This document shows positions 8,902 through 17,566 of a DNA stretch of 64,000 bases, piece by piece (position 1 is the first letter of the stretch; each line of letters opens with the position of its first letter). The notes beneath the pieces are model-generated. The model worked only from the letters and a program-made list of their open reading frames with translations, searched no databases and had not been told where the DNA came from. The stretch lies in NCBI GenBank assembly GCA_039026915.1, contig JBCCLJ010000007.1, positions 4,589-68,588 on the forward strand. Direction: 5' to 3'. The position numbers and the translations under genes were made by a program. Source of the stretch: JBCCLJ01 sp039026915. Its GTDB lineage: Bacteria > Acidobacteriota > Thermoanaerobaculia > Multivoradales > Multivoraceae.

Positions 8902-9040
8902 CGATGGCTCCGTTCTAGGCAACGTTCGCGCTCGGGACAGCGTTCTTCGAGGTGTTTGGCGAAGCGACTTCGGCGTTTCCTATCACACGGAAGGCCGGTC
9001 GTGAGAGCTTCCCTGCACCGTGCCCGGGGCCGCCGCTACA

Positions 9041-10369
9041 ATGCGGGGCGTGACCTTCCCGCGCTTCGAGCCGTCTGCGGTTGCTCGCGCGCTCGGATAT
9101 CTGCCAGAGGGCCCGGGCGAGTTCGCCGACGGGTACTTCGAAACCCTCACGGAGACTCGTCTCGGAGAGGACGGATACGCCGCGCGGAGTCGCGCCGAAG
9201 AGGGCTTCAGTCTGCGTCTGACCTCCTCCGGGTCGACCTACGTCGCAACGCGCGATTCGTGCAGCGAAGCCGACTTTCGCTCGGCCTACCGACAGGTGGC
9301 ACGTACCCTGCCGAACACGCCGCTCGTTTGGCGCGAGCGAGAGGGGCGGGAGGTCGGCGGTTTCGAGGAGGGGGGACTCAGCGAGGAGCTGACGAGCGCG
9401 CCCAGGCGATTGCGCCGCCGGCTCGGCGAGCGCGGCTTCGGTCTCCGGTACCGCGCGACGTTTCTTCGCCACCATCGAGAAGTGCTCGTTGCCGCCTCGG
9501 AGTTCTGCGGACGGGTTCAGCGAGAGACCTTCTACAGTGTGGAGCTCGAGCTGCCGGGAGGCTTCTGGGGAACGCTTCTGCCCTCGCTGGGGGAGGGTGT
9601 GACCGAGTCTCTGGCCGATCTTGCCGCGGAGTTCGCGCGCTACGCCGAGTGCCGTCCCGCCGTCGTGCCGCCGACCACGGTCGTCCTCGGTCCGCAGGCG
9701 GCGGCTGTCTTTCTCCACGAGGCGGTCGCTCATACGCTGGAGGTCGACACCCTGGCGGCGAGCGGCGACCCTCGAGCCGCTCTGGGAATGGCCCTCGCCT
9801 CTCCGGCGCTGACCGTCTTCGACGACCCGGAGACCGCACCCCGCGCCGTGCGTCGCACGTCCGACGACGAGGGTATGCCTGTCGTGCGCCGCTGCCTGCT
9901 GCGGCGCGGCGCAGTGGAGCAGCTCATCGCCGACCGCTTCTGGGCTGAGAAGGTCGACGGTCTGATCCCCGGCGCAGGTCGGCGTGCGGACCGCTCGTAT
10001 CTCCCAGGACCGCGCTCGTACCATCTCGAAGTGATGCCCGGAGAAGAATCGCCACAGCGTCTCCTTTCGAGCGTTGCCGAAGGCATCTACGTTCCTCTTT
10101 TCGTCAAGGGGCAGCTCGACAGCGTTCGAGGAACCTGCCGCCTGGATGCTCCCGGTGCCCTTCAGATCCAGAATGGCGAGATCTCTGGCCGGCTCGGTCG
10201 CTGTCGTTTCCAAGCGCCCGCTGCCGACCTGCTCGGAGCGGTTGCCGAGGTCGCTTCGGATGCGCAGGTCACCGGCGCCGGCTGGTGCGCCAAGTCCGAT
10301 CAACGTCTGCCCGTCTGGGCCACGACGCCGACTCTGCTGCTCGATGCCGTCAGCGCGCGGCCCTGGTGA
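9041..10369 (+). CDS. tldD: TldD-type metalloprotease subunit
   Basis: A 442-residue protein of the TldD/PmbA (U62) family. In TldD the zinc site is an HExxxH motif, and here it is H226-E-A-V-A-H231 within VFLHEAVAHTLEVD. In E. coli the TldD/TldE heterodimer trims unfolded peptides such as the microcin B17 leader. The motif differs from the usual HEAIGHGLEGD in its second half (T-L-E-V-D). The ATG at 9041 is chosen; an in-frame GTG at 9020 lies upstream. The second subunit gene starts five bases after the stop. Overall similarity to E. coli TldD is modest, so it may be a distant subfamily. Confidence 0.82.
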   Translation: MRGVTFPRFEPSAVARALGYLPEGPGEFADGYFETLTETRLGEDGYAARSRAEEGFSLRLTSSGSTYVATRDSCSEADFRSAYRQVARTLPNTPLVWREREGREVGGFEEGGLSEELTSAPRRLRRRLGERGFGLRYRATFLRHHREVLVAASEFCGRVQRETFYSVELELPGGFWGTLLPSLGEGVTESLADLAAEFARYAECRPAVVPPTTVVLGPQAAAVFLHEAVAHTLEVDTLAASGDPRAALGMALASPALTVFDDPETAPRAVRRTSDDEGMPVVRRCLLRRGAVEQLIADRFWAEKVDGLIPGAGRRADRSYLPGPRSYHLEVMPGEESPQRLLSSVAEGIYVPLFVKGQLDSVRGTCRLDAPGALQIQNGEISGRLGRCRFQAPAADLLGAVAEVASDAQVTGAGWCAKSDQRLPVWATTPTLLLDAVSARPW

Positions 10370-10374
10370 CCAAC

Positions 10375-11706
10375 ATGGATACTGGCGATCTTCTGGAAGA
10401 GGCTGCTGCGGCGACGGCCCGACTGCAGAGTGCCGCGAGTACGACCTCTCGGATCGAGACCTATCTCAAGAAGGGGCGCTCGCGCACCTTCTCGCTCGAG
10501 CCGGCGGCCTCCGTCGTGCACAGCGACGAGCTCGGCTGGGCGGTGCGTGTTCACGCGGAGCGCGAGGCCGGCTTCGGATGTGGCTCGGGCACGCCGCGGA
10601 TGCCCGCCCTCTCAGCGGGAGCCGCTCCCCTCGCACTGCCGACGCTCGAGGAGACGCAGGCCAGAGTCTCCCTGCCGCCCGTGCGAGACCTCGACGCCCC
10701 TTTGCTCAGCGAAGGGGAGGGCCTGGCCTGGTTGAGGAGCGTCGCCGAGCGCCTGAAGGACGAACTGCCCGGAGCTCGTCTGCTGCGCGGCGTGCTCGAG
10801 GACGGAGCTTCCTTGGGAGTCGTGGCTTCGAGCGAAGGCGTCACAGCTTCCTACCGACATCGGGTCGCGACTCTGAAGCTCGAAGCCGTCGGAGCCGATC
10901 CGCAGTACGGCGGTGTGTTCCTCGCGGCTTCCGCGCGCTCCGCGCGGAGCTTCGTGGCGTCGTCCGTGGCTCGTCGTCTCGCCGACCGGCTGGCCATCGC
11001 CGAAAGCGGCATCAGTCCCGAGGCGTCGACCTGCCGCGCGGTTCTCTCTCCTGAGGTCGCTGCGGCGGTCCTCGAGAGTCTGGCACCGATCTTCGTCGGT
11101 CCGGAACACTGGTCGATTGCCAGATCTCTGGCCGGGTCGGAAGCCCGCTGGGGGGTCTCCGAGCTGTCTCTGATCGACGATCCGCACCTCACGGAAGGGT
11201 TGCTACCACAAGCGCGAGACGGCGAAGGGGTTCCAACGCAGCGGACGGTGTTGGTCGATCGCGGTCGGCTCCGGCAGCCGATCCTGGGACGCGGCGACGA
11301 GGAGTTTGCCGAAGTCGATGGCCTTCCTCTCAGCGGCTGTCGCTATCGTCACAGCTATCGAGCGCTTCCTGAAGCGTCGCCGTCACACCTCTTCCTGCGG
11401 CACGAGCGGGCGGCCTCGGTTTCGCAGCTCGTGGGCGAGCTCGGTGGTGGCTACTACTTCATCGACGTCACGGGGCCGGTGCGACGCCACTTCTCGGAGG
11501 GGTGGCTCGAAGTGCCGGTCTGTGGCTTTCAGGTCCGAGGGCAGCGCGCCACGGCCCAGGTGCGAGGCGCTCGGCTTCGGCTCGACCTGCGCCACGTCTT
11601 CCATTCGATTCTCGGCGCGGGTCGTGATCTACGCTTTCGGCCGCGTCGCGGCTGCATCGGTTCCCCGAGCCTCCTGGTGGAAGGCGTCGAAGTCGCGCCC
11701 GGCTGA
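10375..11706 (+). CDS. TldE/PmbA-type partner protein
   Basis: A 443-residue protein of the same family as the upstream tldD, without an HExxxH motif, as expected for the non-catalytic TldE/PmbA partner. The N-terminal half resembles the PmbA region (AASTTSRIETYLKKGRSRTF, then AVRVHAEREAGFG). The C-terminal half contains a family-like strand pattern ending in GSPSLLVEGVEVAPG. The ATG at 10375 follows the tldD stop by five bases, so the two are co-expressed and probably assemble together. Which peptide they process is unknown; no RiPP precursor is visible nearby. Confidence 0.75.
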   Translation: MDTGDLLEEAAAATARLQSAASTTSRIETYLKKGRSRTFSLEPAASVVHSDELGWAVRVHAEREAGFGCGSGTPRMPALSAGAAPLALPTLEETQARVSLPPVRDLDAPLLSEGEGLAWLRSVAERLKDELPGARLLRGVLEDGASLGVVASSEGVTASYRHRVATLKLEAVGADPQYGGVFLAASARSARSFVASSVARRLADRLAIAESGISPEASTCRAVLSPEVAAAVLESLAPIFVGPEHWSIARSLAGSEARWGVSELSLIDDPHLTEGLLPQARDGEGVPTQRTVLVDRGRLRQPILGRGDEEFAEVDGLPLSGCRYRHSYRALPEASPSHLFLRHERAASVSQLVGELGGGYYFIDVTGPVRRHFSEGWLEVPVCGFQVRGQRATAQVRGARLRLDLRHVFHSILGAGRDLRFRPRRGCIGSPSLLVEGVEVAPG

Positions 11707-11778
11707 AGAAGCTCGACAGGCCGCAGGTCGCAACCCTGGAGTCGGGAGCCCGGCTGTCCAGAGATCAAGCAACCCGTA

Positions 11779-11798
11779 GCCGACGACCCGCATCGTCG
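11779..11798. other. Hairpin between convergent genes
   Basis: A 7-bp perfect stem CCGACGA / TCGTCGG with a six-base loop lies between the converging tldE-type gene and the TPR gene. No T-run follows, so a terminator role is only a guess. Confidence 0.3.
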
Positions 11799-11826
11799 GT
11801 CGAGCTGGACCGGCCCGTTGGCGAGT

Positions 11827-13038
11827 TCAGTCGCGAGCGGGTGCAGGAGCCGTCGTTGCGGGGCTGGGCTGGGGCACGAGGCGCAGATCGAGCTGCGCCG
11901 AGCTGCGGCGACCGGGACGGAAGCGGGTCGGCGAGCTCGACCGCGGCCGGTTCGTGTTGGAGCCCCGGTTCGTCGAGGGGCGTCGACCGGTGGAGCGCGA
12001 AGAACCGCGCGCGTTGGAGCGACGGGAGTTGCCTGCGCCTGCGGTCGGTGCCGCCTGGTTGACGCGGGTCGTGCTCAGATCGCGAACGCTGAGAGTGCGT
12101 GACGGCGGCGTCTCGGCCTCGGCTTCGGGAGCCGCGCTGCGCTGCGTCGTTGCCTCGGGTTCGTCGTCGTCGGCTCGAGCCCGGAGATCTGCGCGGCGAC
12201 CCTCGAGCAGCGCTTCGTCGTCCGGTGCGGGGCTCGGCGTTGGACTCTCCACGCTGCGAGAGTCCATGGACCTCAGATCGCTCGTGCTCAGTTCCTTCTC
12301 ATCGGCCTCGACGCCCAGAGAGCGCAGCGTTGCTGCTTCGTCGCTGGCGACGGCGCCCTCAGCAGGTGCCGTCTCGGCTTCCGCGACTTCCGGCTCGGAC
12401 GACAACAGGAGAGAGGCGACCCGGGTCGGCTCCGAGTAGATGCGCGGCGCGTCTTGCTGCGCGTCCGCCTCGACCTCGACGCGCAGGAGCGCCTCGGTGA
12501 CGAGCTCGTTGTCGGTGATCTGAGGGTTGACGTCGGGCAGGGCGAGAAACGGGTCGAGCTCGAAGGCGCGCACGTAGGAGCTGATCGCTGCACGGTCGCG
12601 GCCCGCTCTCTCGAGTAGCGAACCGACCTGATAGTGCGTGCGCGCGTGGTCCGGGTGAAAGCCGAGAAGCTCCTGAAAGATGCTGAGGGACTCCTGGTTC
12701 TCTCCGGCGCTATCGAGCAGCAGGCCCAGGTTGAAGCCGGCGGCGAGATGTGAAGGATCCATGTCCAGCGCTCGACGGTAGGCCTCGATCGCGGCCTGAT
12801 TCTGCTCGTCGAGAACGAGCAGGTTCCCCAGGTCGTTGAGCGACTCGGCGGTGGCGCCCGGGCCGTAGGCGCGATTGCGCTGTTCGGCGATCGCGTCGGC
12901 GAGCGAAGCGTCCTGACTGGGCCCGGCAAAGAGCGCGGCGGAAAGCGCGATCAGGGTGATCGCGGAGAAGAGGGTCAGGGAGATCAGGGGGCGGCGCCGG
13001 TTCCGGGCGGGAGAGCGGCGACGAGCAGGGTTGCTCAT
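11827..13038 (-). CDS. Membrane-anchored tetratricopeptide-repeat protein
   Basis: A 403-residue protein. A basic N-terminus (ARRRSPARNRRRP) precedes one membrane helix at about 19-39. Three or so TPR motifs follow at about 60-170 (AIEAYRRALDMDPSHLAAGF, then HYQVGSLLERAGRDRAAISS). The last 200 residues are low-complexity, rich in Ala/Glu/Ser and then Arg/Ser/Thr, and are probably disordered. ATG at 13038 has GAGG eight bases upstream. TPR domains mediate protein-protein contacts, and the partner is unknown. The 139 bases upstream separate it from the next minus-strand gene. Confidence 0.8.
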   Translation of the reverse strand: MSNPARRRSPARNRRRPLISLTLFSAITLIALSAALFAGPSQDASLADAIAEQRNRAYGPGATAESLNDLGNLLVLDEQNQAAIEAYRRALDMDPSHLAAGFNLGLLLDSAGENQESLSIFQELLGFHPDHARTHYQVGSLLERAGRDRAAISSYVRAFELDPFLALPDVNPQITDNELVTEALLRVEVEADAQQDAPRIYSEPTRVASLLLSSEPEVAEAETAPAEGAVASDEAATLRSLGVEADEKELSTSDLRSMDSRSVESPTPSPAPDDEALLEGRRADLRARADDDEPEATTQRSAAPEAEAETPPSRTLSVRDLSTTRVNQAAPTAGAGNSRRSNARGSSRSTGRRPSTNRGSNTNRPRSSSPTRFRPGRRSSAQLDLRLVPQPSPATTAPAPARD

Positions 13039-13177
13039 GTGGATTCCTCAGAGGTGTTGCGAAGCCCGTCAGTGTTGCAGAGCCTCGCCGCCGAGTGAAC
13101 GGCAGGGTCGGGCGAGTGGAGCGTGTTCCCTCGTCGAGCGCGGCGGTTGCGGTCGCTGGATCGGTCTCTTCGAGACT

Positions 13178-13792
13178 CTACTTGACCGCCTTGGCTTTGA
13201 GTTTGGTCTTGCCGCCTTCTTCCGCGAGACGAAACTGCACCTGCGTGCAACCTGTCTTGGAGCGGATGGCCGCAGCCTGCTTGTTCAAGTAGCCCTGGAA
13301 GCTGCCGAGGTCGACCTTCGATGAGCCTTCGTAGAGCCCTTTGTAGAGCGCTGCCGCTGCGATCTCTCCGATCGAGGATTCGACGAGAACGCCGGCATAG
13401 GCGTCGGGCCCTGTCCGGATCGGCGCTGCGCGCCGAATGTGCGCACGCCCCTCTTCGACGTCGCGCACGCGCCGGTTGAACATCTCGTTGTACGAGTTGA
13501 ACCGCGCTTCGAGGCTGTTGAGCCGGAAGTTGTCGACCGATCCTTTGACCGCGGTCCGCAGGCGCCGGAGAGCCTGAGAGATGTGCGACTGCAATTCTCC
13601 CGGAGGCAGATCGTTGGCGCCGTTGAAGTACTTCTCGAACTCGATGCGCAGCTCTTTGAGCTGCTGATCGAGACGGTCGAGTTCTTGGTTCGTTCGCACA
13701 GGAAAGGGCAGCAAGAAAGGGAAGGGAAGCGAGGCCGGCGTGGGGTCGAAACGAGGCGCCCCAAGAACCGAATTGTATCTGCTCGTGCGCAT
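13178..13792 (-). CDS. Conserved protein resembling the MXAN_5187 C-terminal domain family
   Basis: A 204-residue soluble protein, partly coiled-coil (about 36-50, ELDRLDQQLKELRIEFEKYF). The core VDNFRLNSLEARFNSYNEMF followed by RRVRDVEEGR looks to me like the family named after Myxococcus MXAN_5187, which has no established function; that link is from memory. A C-terminal segment (VDLGSFQGYLNKQAAAIRSK) is well structured. The start is uncertain: ATG 13792 has no good ribosome-binding site, and an in-frame GTG further in, just before the coiled coil, is an alternative. Gene orientation suggests it is read before the TPR membrane protein. Confidence 0.6.
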   Translation of the reverse strand: MRTSRYNSVLGAPRFDPTPASLPFPFLLPFPVRTNQELDRLDQQLKELRIEFEKYFNGANDLPPGELQSHISQALRRLRTAVKGSVDNFRLNSLEARFNSYNEMFNRRVRDVEEGRAHIRRAAPIRTGPDAYAGVLVESSIGEIAAAALYKGLYEGSSKVDLGSFQGYLNKQAAAIRSKTGCTQVQFRLAEEGGKTKLKAKAVK

Positions 13793-14008
13793 TCGTGCAC
13801 GTTTGAGCGCCGCTGGCAGAGTCTCGCAGGCCACGTTCTGGAAGCGGCGGCCGCTGAGAGAAGTCAGCGCCACACCCGGTCTTCGAGGTCGCTCCGCCGA
13901 TCAGGGATCGGTGGGCGGACTCGCAGCGGCCCGGGAGGCCGCGGAGCAGAAGGCTCGGGGTGTTCGGACAACGTCGAATCTGCGAGGAAACCTCGTAGAC
14001 TCTGCAGT

Positions 14009-15451
14009 GTGAAATCGGTCGAATCATCGAAGGCTACGGGCGCCGAGAAAGCCGCCGCGGCGCAGCTCCTGAGGTCGCTGCCTGCGGTCGGTCAAGTGTT
14101 GGAGGCTCAGAAGATTCGAAGCCTCTTTCCTGTCTACGGACGAGAGGCCGTACGGGTCCAAGTGCGCCTGGAGCTCGACCGCTTGCGTCAGTGGCTCGTC
14201 GGCCGGGACGCAGACGCACCGGCGGACGAGTCGCCACCGACGGAGAACTCGCTTCGAGTCCAGATCGACGCACTGCCCCAGCGTGCAGCCGCCGCGCTCG
14301 CCCGGGAACACGGTGCTCCGCTGCGCCGCGTCCTCAATGCGACGGGTGTCTTCCTGCACACGAATCTCGGTCGCGCCGCGCTGCCTCTGCAGGTCGCTCG
14401 AGCGATGCCCGAGTTTCTCGACGCTTCGTGCGACCTCGAGATGAGCCTCGAGAAGGGGCGGCGTGCCAATCGAAACTCGCGCGTCGAGGGCCTGCTGCGC
14501 CTACTGACCGGCGCCGAATCGGCCGTCGTCGTCAACAACAACGCCGCGGCGCTCGTTCTCCTCCTGCAGCACACGTCGCTGGGCCGTGAGGTGATCGTTT
14601 CGCGCGGAGAGCTCGTCGAGATCGGAGGCTCGTTTCGCATTCCCTCGATTCTCGAGACGGCCGGCACCCGCCTGCGCGAGGTCGGCACGACGAATCGCAC
14701 ACGCATCGACGACTACGCGGCGGCCGTGAGCGAGACCACCGGTGCCTTGCTCAAGGTGCATCCCAGCAACTACCGGATCTCCGGCTTCACCGAGGGGACT
14801 TCTCCGGCGGAGCTCGTCGCCCTGGGGCAGGAGAGGGGAGTTCCGGTTCTGATCGACGAGGGCAGCGGTCTGCTTCGATGCAGCGATCGCCCTCAACTGC
14901 GCGACCACGACTCCCTTTCGAAGTTGGTCGCGGCGGGTGTGGACGCCGCTTGCGGCAGCGGCGACAAGCTCGTCGGGGGTCCTCAGGCCGGTCTGATCGT
15001 CGGCAAGAGCGCCCTCGTCGACGCCGTCAAGAAACACCCTCTCTACCGAGCGCTGCGGCCGAATCGAGGCACGCTCTTCGCTCTGGAGTCCGTGCTGCGC
15101 CTGCATCTGGCCGAGGAGCCACTGCCGATCGATCGTCTCTGGACGCCAGAGGACCAGCTGCTCGCGCGGCTGGAACCGCTGGCTCGGGCGATCGACGCGG
15201 AGATCGTCGCGAGCGACGCCTTCGTGGGCGGAGGAGCAGCGCCCGAGGCGCCGATCGCAGGCCACGCTCTGGCGATCGAAGACTCGGGCAGCCTGCTCGA
15301 AGCGCTGCGAACCGGCCCGGTTCCCGTCGTCGGCTTCCTTCGCGACGGTCAGCTGATGCTCGACCTTCGAACCGTCGATCCCCAGGACGACGAGAGAGTC
15401 GTCGCGGCGGTTTGCGATGCGCGCGAGCGGGTTGCGGGAGCCAAGCGGTGA
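14009..15451 (+). CDS. selA: L-seryl-tRNA(Sec) selenium transferase
   Basis: A 480-residue PLP enzyme that converts seryl-tRNA(Sec) to selenocysteyl-tRNA(Sec) using selenophosphate. The PLP lysine is K320 in CGSGDKLVGGPQAGLIVGK. Other SelA hallmarks are RRVLNATGVFLHTNLGRA, NNNAAALVLLL, SRGELVEIGGSFRIP and EVGTTNRTRIDDY. The frame stays open far upstream, but homology starts at RSLPAVGQVLE, and GTG 14009 is the sensible start. It overlaps the next gene by four bases (GTGA). selB, selC and selD are not in this window. Presence of selA implies selenocysteine use somewhere in the genome. Confidence 0.96.
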   Translation: MKSVESSKATGAEKAAAAQLLRSLPAVGQVLEAQKIRSLFPVYGREAVRVQVRLELDRLRQWLVGRDADAPADESPPTENSLRVQIDALPQRAAAALAREHGAPLRRVLNATGVFLHTNLGRAALPLQVARAMPEFLDASCDLEMSLEKGRRANRNSRVEGLLRLLTGAESAVVVNNNAAALVLLLQHTSLGREVIVSRGELVEIGGSFRIPSILETAGTRLREVGTTNRTRIDDYAAAVSETTGALLKVHPSNYRISGFTEGTSPAELVALGQERGVPVLIDEGSGLLRCSDRPQLRDHDSLSKLVAAGVDAACGSGDKLVGGPQAGLIVGKSALVDAVKKHPLYRALRPNRGTLFALESVLRLHLAEEPLPIDRLWTPEDQLLARLEPLARAIDAEIVASDAFVGGGAAPEAPIAGHALAIEDSGSLLEALRTGPVPVVGFLRDGQLMLDLRTVDPQDDERVVAAVCDARERVAGAKR

Positions 15452-16764
15452 ATGGCCGCGTCCTTCTCGTCGAGGACAAGGATTCGCTGCGCCGCCTGCT
15501 GAAGCGAGCTCTCGACAGCGAGGGTTTCGCGGTGCAGGCGGTGGGGAGCGCCGAGCAGGCATACGAAAGGCTCGCGGCGGAGCCCTTCGACATCGTTCTG
15601 ACCGATCTACGTCTTCCGGGCGACTCGGGCCTCGAGGTTCTCCAGCGCTCGAGGGCGACGGCCTCCGATCGACCGGTGGTGGTGATGACCGCTTATGGCG
15701 ACGTAGCGACGGCGGTCGAAGCGATGAAGCGAGGTGCTACCGATTTCCTGGAGAAGCCCGTGGAGATCGACGATCTCCTGGCCGTCGTGCGCTCCCACCT
15801 GGGTAAGGGAGACGTCGCCACGCTCGAGGTGGAAGGGGGCCCGACGCTGGTCGGCCGTCATCCCAAGTTCACGGCCGCGCTGAGGCTGCTCCGGCGCGTT
15901 GCCGAGACCGAGAGCACGGTGCTGCTGCTCGGCGAGAGCGGTACCGGCAAGGAGGTCTTCGCCCGCGCCCTTCATGGTCTGTCGCCACGCGTCGAGGGGC
16001 CCTTCGTTGCGCTCAACTGCGCCGCCATTCCGGAGGCGTTGATGGAGAACGAGCTCTTCGGTCACGAGAAGGGAGCGTTCACGGGGGCCACGTCGAGACA
16101 GCCGGGCCGGTTCGAGCAGGCGTCTGGCGGGACCCTCCTCCTCGACGAGATCGGCGAACTGCCGCTCGGCGTGCAGGCCAAAGTCCTGCGCGTACTGGAA
16201 GATCGTTCGTTCGAGCGCGTCGGCGGCGGCGAGACGCTCAAGGCCGACGCGCGGCTCGTCGCGGCGACGAACCGCGATCTCGGCGCGATGGTCTCAGCCG
16301 GAGAGTTTCGGCAGGACCTCTTCTACCGGCTCGACATCTTTCCGATCGAGCTGCCTCCGCTGCGCGATCGAGCGTCGGACATCGGTGACCTGGCGCGCCA
16401 TCTGGTCACGCAGCTGACGAGTCGCGCCGGCCGTGCCGGGGCGCCTTCACTCTCCGGCGAGGCCGTGGAGCTTCTTTCCCAGCAGCCCTGGCCGGGCAAC
16501 GTGCGTCAGCTCTCCAACGTGCTCGAGCGAGCGTTGATTCTGAGCGACGGCGACGAACTCCAGCGCTCCGACATCGAGGCGGTCCTCGGAACCGGCGCCG
16601 TGGGCCACATCTTGAAGACGAGCGAGCGTGACGAGCTCTGCACTGCGCTCGAGGAGAGCGGCGGAGACCGGCGTCGAGCCGCCTCGATCCTGGGGATCAG
16701 CACCCGCACTCTGCAGCGTCGCGTCAAGAAGCACGGCCTCGAGGGCTACCCCCACTACGGCTGA
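15448..16764 (+). CDS. Sigma-54-dependent response regulator (NtrC/PilR type)
   Basis: A 438-residue bacterial enhancer-binding protein. The receiver domain (1-120) has the phospho-acceptor D53 in VLTDLRLPG and lysine 103. The AAA+ domain (about 132-365) has Walker A GESGTGKE at 162-169, the sigma-54 contact loop GAFTGA at 209-214, and Walker B LLLDEIGEL. A Fis-type helix-turn-helix closes the protein (RRAASILGISTRTLQRRVKK). The GTG start overlaps the selA stop (GTGA), so translation is coupled. No kinase is adjacent; the PilS/NtrB-like kinase at 25.9-27.6 kb is a candidate partner. It could activate the sigma-54 promoters mapped at 30.7 and 25.8 kb. Confidence 0.93.
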   Translation: MNGRVLLVEDKDSLRRLLKRALDSEGFAVQAVGSAEQAYERLAAEPFDIVLTDLRLPGDSGLEVLQRSRATASDRPVVVMTAYGDVATAVEAMKRGATDFLEKPVEIDDLLAVVRSHLGKGDVATLEVEGGPTLVGRHPKFTAALRLLRRVAETESTVLLLGESGTGKEVFARALHGLSPRVEGPFVALNCAAIPEALMENELFGHEKGAFTGATSRQPGRFEQASGGTLLLDEIGELPLGVQAKVLRVLEDRSFERVGGGETLKADARLVAATNRDLGAMVSAGEFRQDLFYRLDIFPIELPPLRDRASDIGDLARHLVTQLTSRAGRAGAPSLSGEAVELLSQQPWPGNVRQLSNVLERALILSDGDELQRSDIEAVLGTGAVGHILKTSERDELCTALEESGGDRRRAASILGISTRTLQRRVKKHGLEGYPHYG

Positions 16765-16780
16765 CGTCGTCGGCGATTTG

Positions 16781-17566
16781 CTACGAGCCCGGAGTCGGCG
16801 CCCTGCCAGGGCTGAGCTCGTTGAAGGAGACGATGAACTCGATGTCGTCGTAGAAGATCTCACCGTCGAAGTAGGCGCTGAAATTCGCTTTGTCACCGAC
16901 ACCGAGAACGTTGGCCGAGGCGGTCACCTTCTGGTTCGCCAGCAACGTACCGTCGGCGCTGACGAGTCGGACCTCGATGACGATGGCGTCGACGGGCAGC
17001 GTGCCCGTGTTCTGCAGTGCGCCCCAAATCTCGACGCTTTCTTCGTCGACCTCGTCGGAGAACTGGGCGTCGTAGTTGAGCACCTCGACGGCTGCCGGAC
17101 TGGCGTCGTCAGCGTCGCCCTCGCCGGCTCCACTCGTCGTTCGTGTTTCACTGCCCTTCAGGTCGGAGCTCGTGGTCGTCTCGCTGCGACGGGGCGTAGC
17201 GGGCTTCGGCTCCGGCTTGGCGCGCTCGAAGCGCGTGACGTCTTTGTCTGTCAGCACCAGAACCGGCTCCGCGCTCGCTGGCACTTCGACCGTTGTCGGT
17301 GGAGGAGCGTCTGCGCGCCGCATCGCTTCGAAGTCGACGGCGTCTCGTGGCAGGGACGTCAGGCGACCCTGGCGATCGCGAAAGACGATCCGGCTGCCTT
17401 TCTCCTCGATGGCTCCGTCGACCTCGATGCGCTGACCGTCCAGCGTGATGACCACCTCGGGCTCGGAGCTCGCCTCGTCGGCGGTCGCTGCGACCGCCGA
17501 CCAGGAGAGAAGGAGCCCGACGGCAAGCAGAGCGGTGGCGCCGCGCCGGCACAGCGAGCCGATCAC
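16781..17566 (-). CDS. Secreted protein with FxLYD-like C-terminal domain, PilY1-associated (copy 2)
   Basis: A 261-residue exported protein. The signal peptide is about 1-29 (ALLAVGLLLSWSAVAATADE). A small beta domain follows (about 36-75, VVITLDGQRIEVDGAIEEKG then FRDRQGRLTSLPRDAV), then a Pro/Ser/Thr-rich linker. The C-terminal beta-sandwich (about 170-255: WGALQNTGTLPVDAIVIEVR, then VGDKANFSAYF) resembles FxLYD domains. It shares this whole plan with the protein at 21828-22571, on the other side of pilY1. The start overlaps the pilY1 stop by four bases, so the two are translationally coupled. Function unknown; a periplasmic or surface partner of PilY1 is inferred. Confidence 0.8.
   Translation of the reverse strand: MIGSLCRRGATALLAVGLLLSWSAVAATADEASSEPEVVITLDGQRIEVDGAIEEKGSRIVFRDRQGRLTSLPRDAVDFEAMRRADAPPPTTVEVPASAEPVLVLTDKDVTRFERAKPEPKPATPRRSETTTSSDLKGSETRTTSGAGEGDADDASPAAVEVLNYDAQFSDEVDEESVEIWGALQNTGTLPVDAIVIEVRLVSADGTLLANQKVTASANVLGVGDKANFSAYFDGEIFYDDIEFIVSFNELSPGRAPTPGS

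Noticed and set aside
7357..9948. Plus-strand open frame of about 860 codons across the carboxyltransferase gene
   Set aside because: It is antisense to a well-conserved enzyme and runs out of frame through the tldD-type gene; no family match by eye.
13873..14008. Possible tRNA-Sec (selC) upstream of selA
   Set aside because: There are hairpins (for example CCGATC AGG GATCGG and a short stem at 13982-13996) but no cloverleaf, no T-arm consensus and no 13-base acceptor/T extension.
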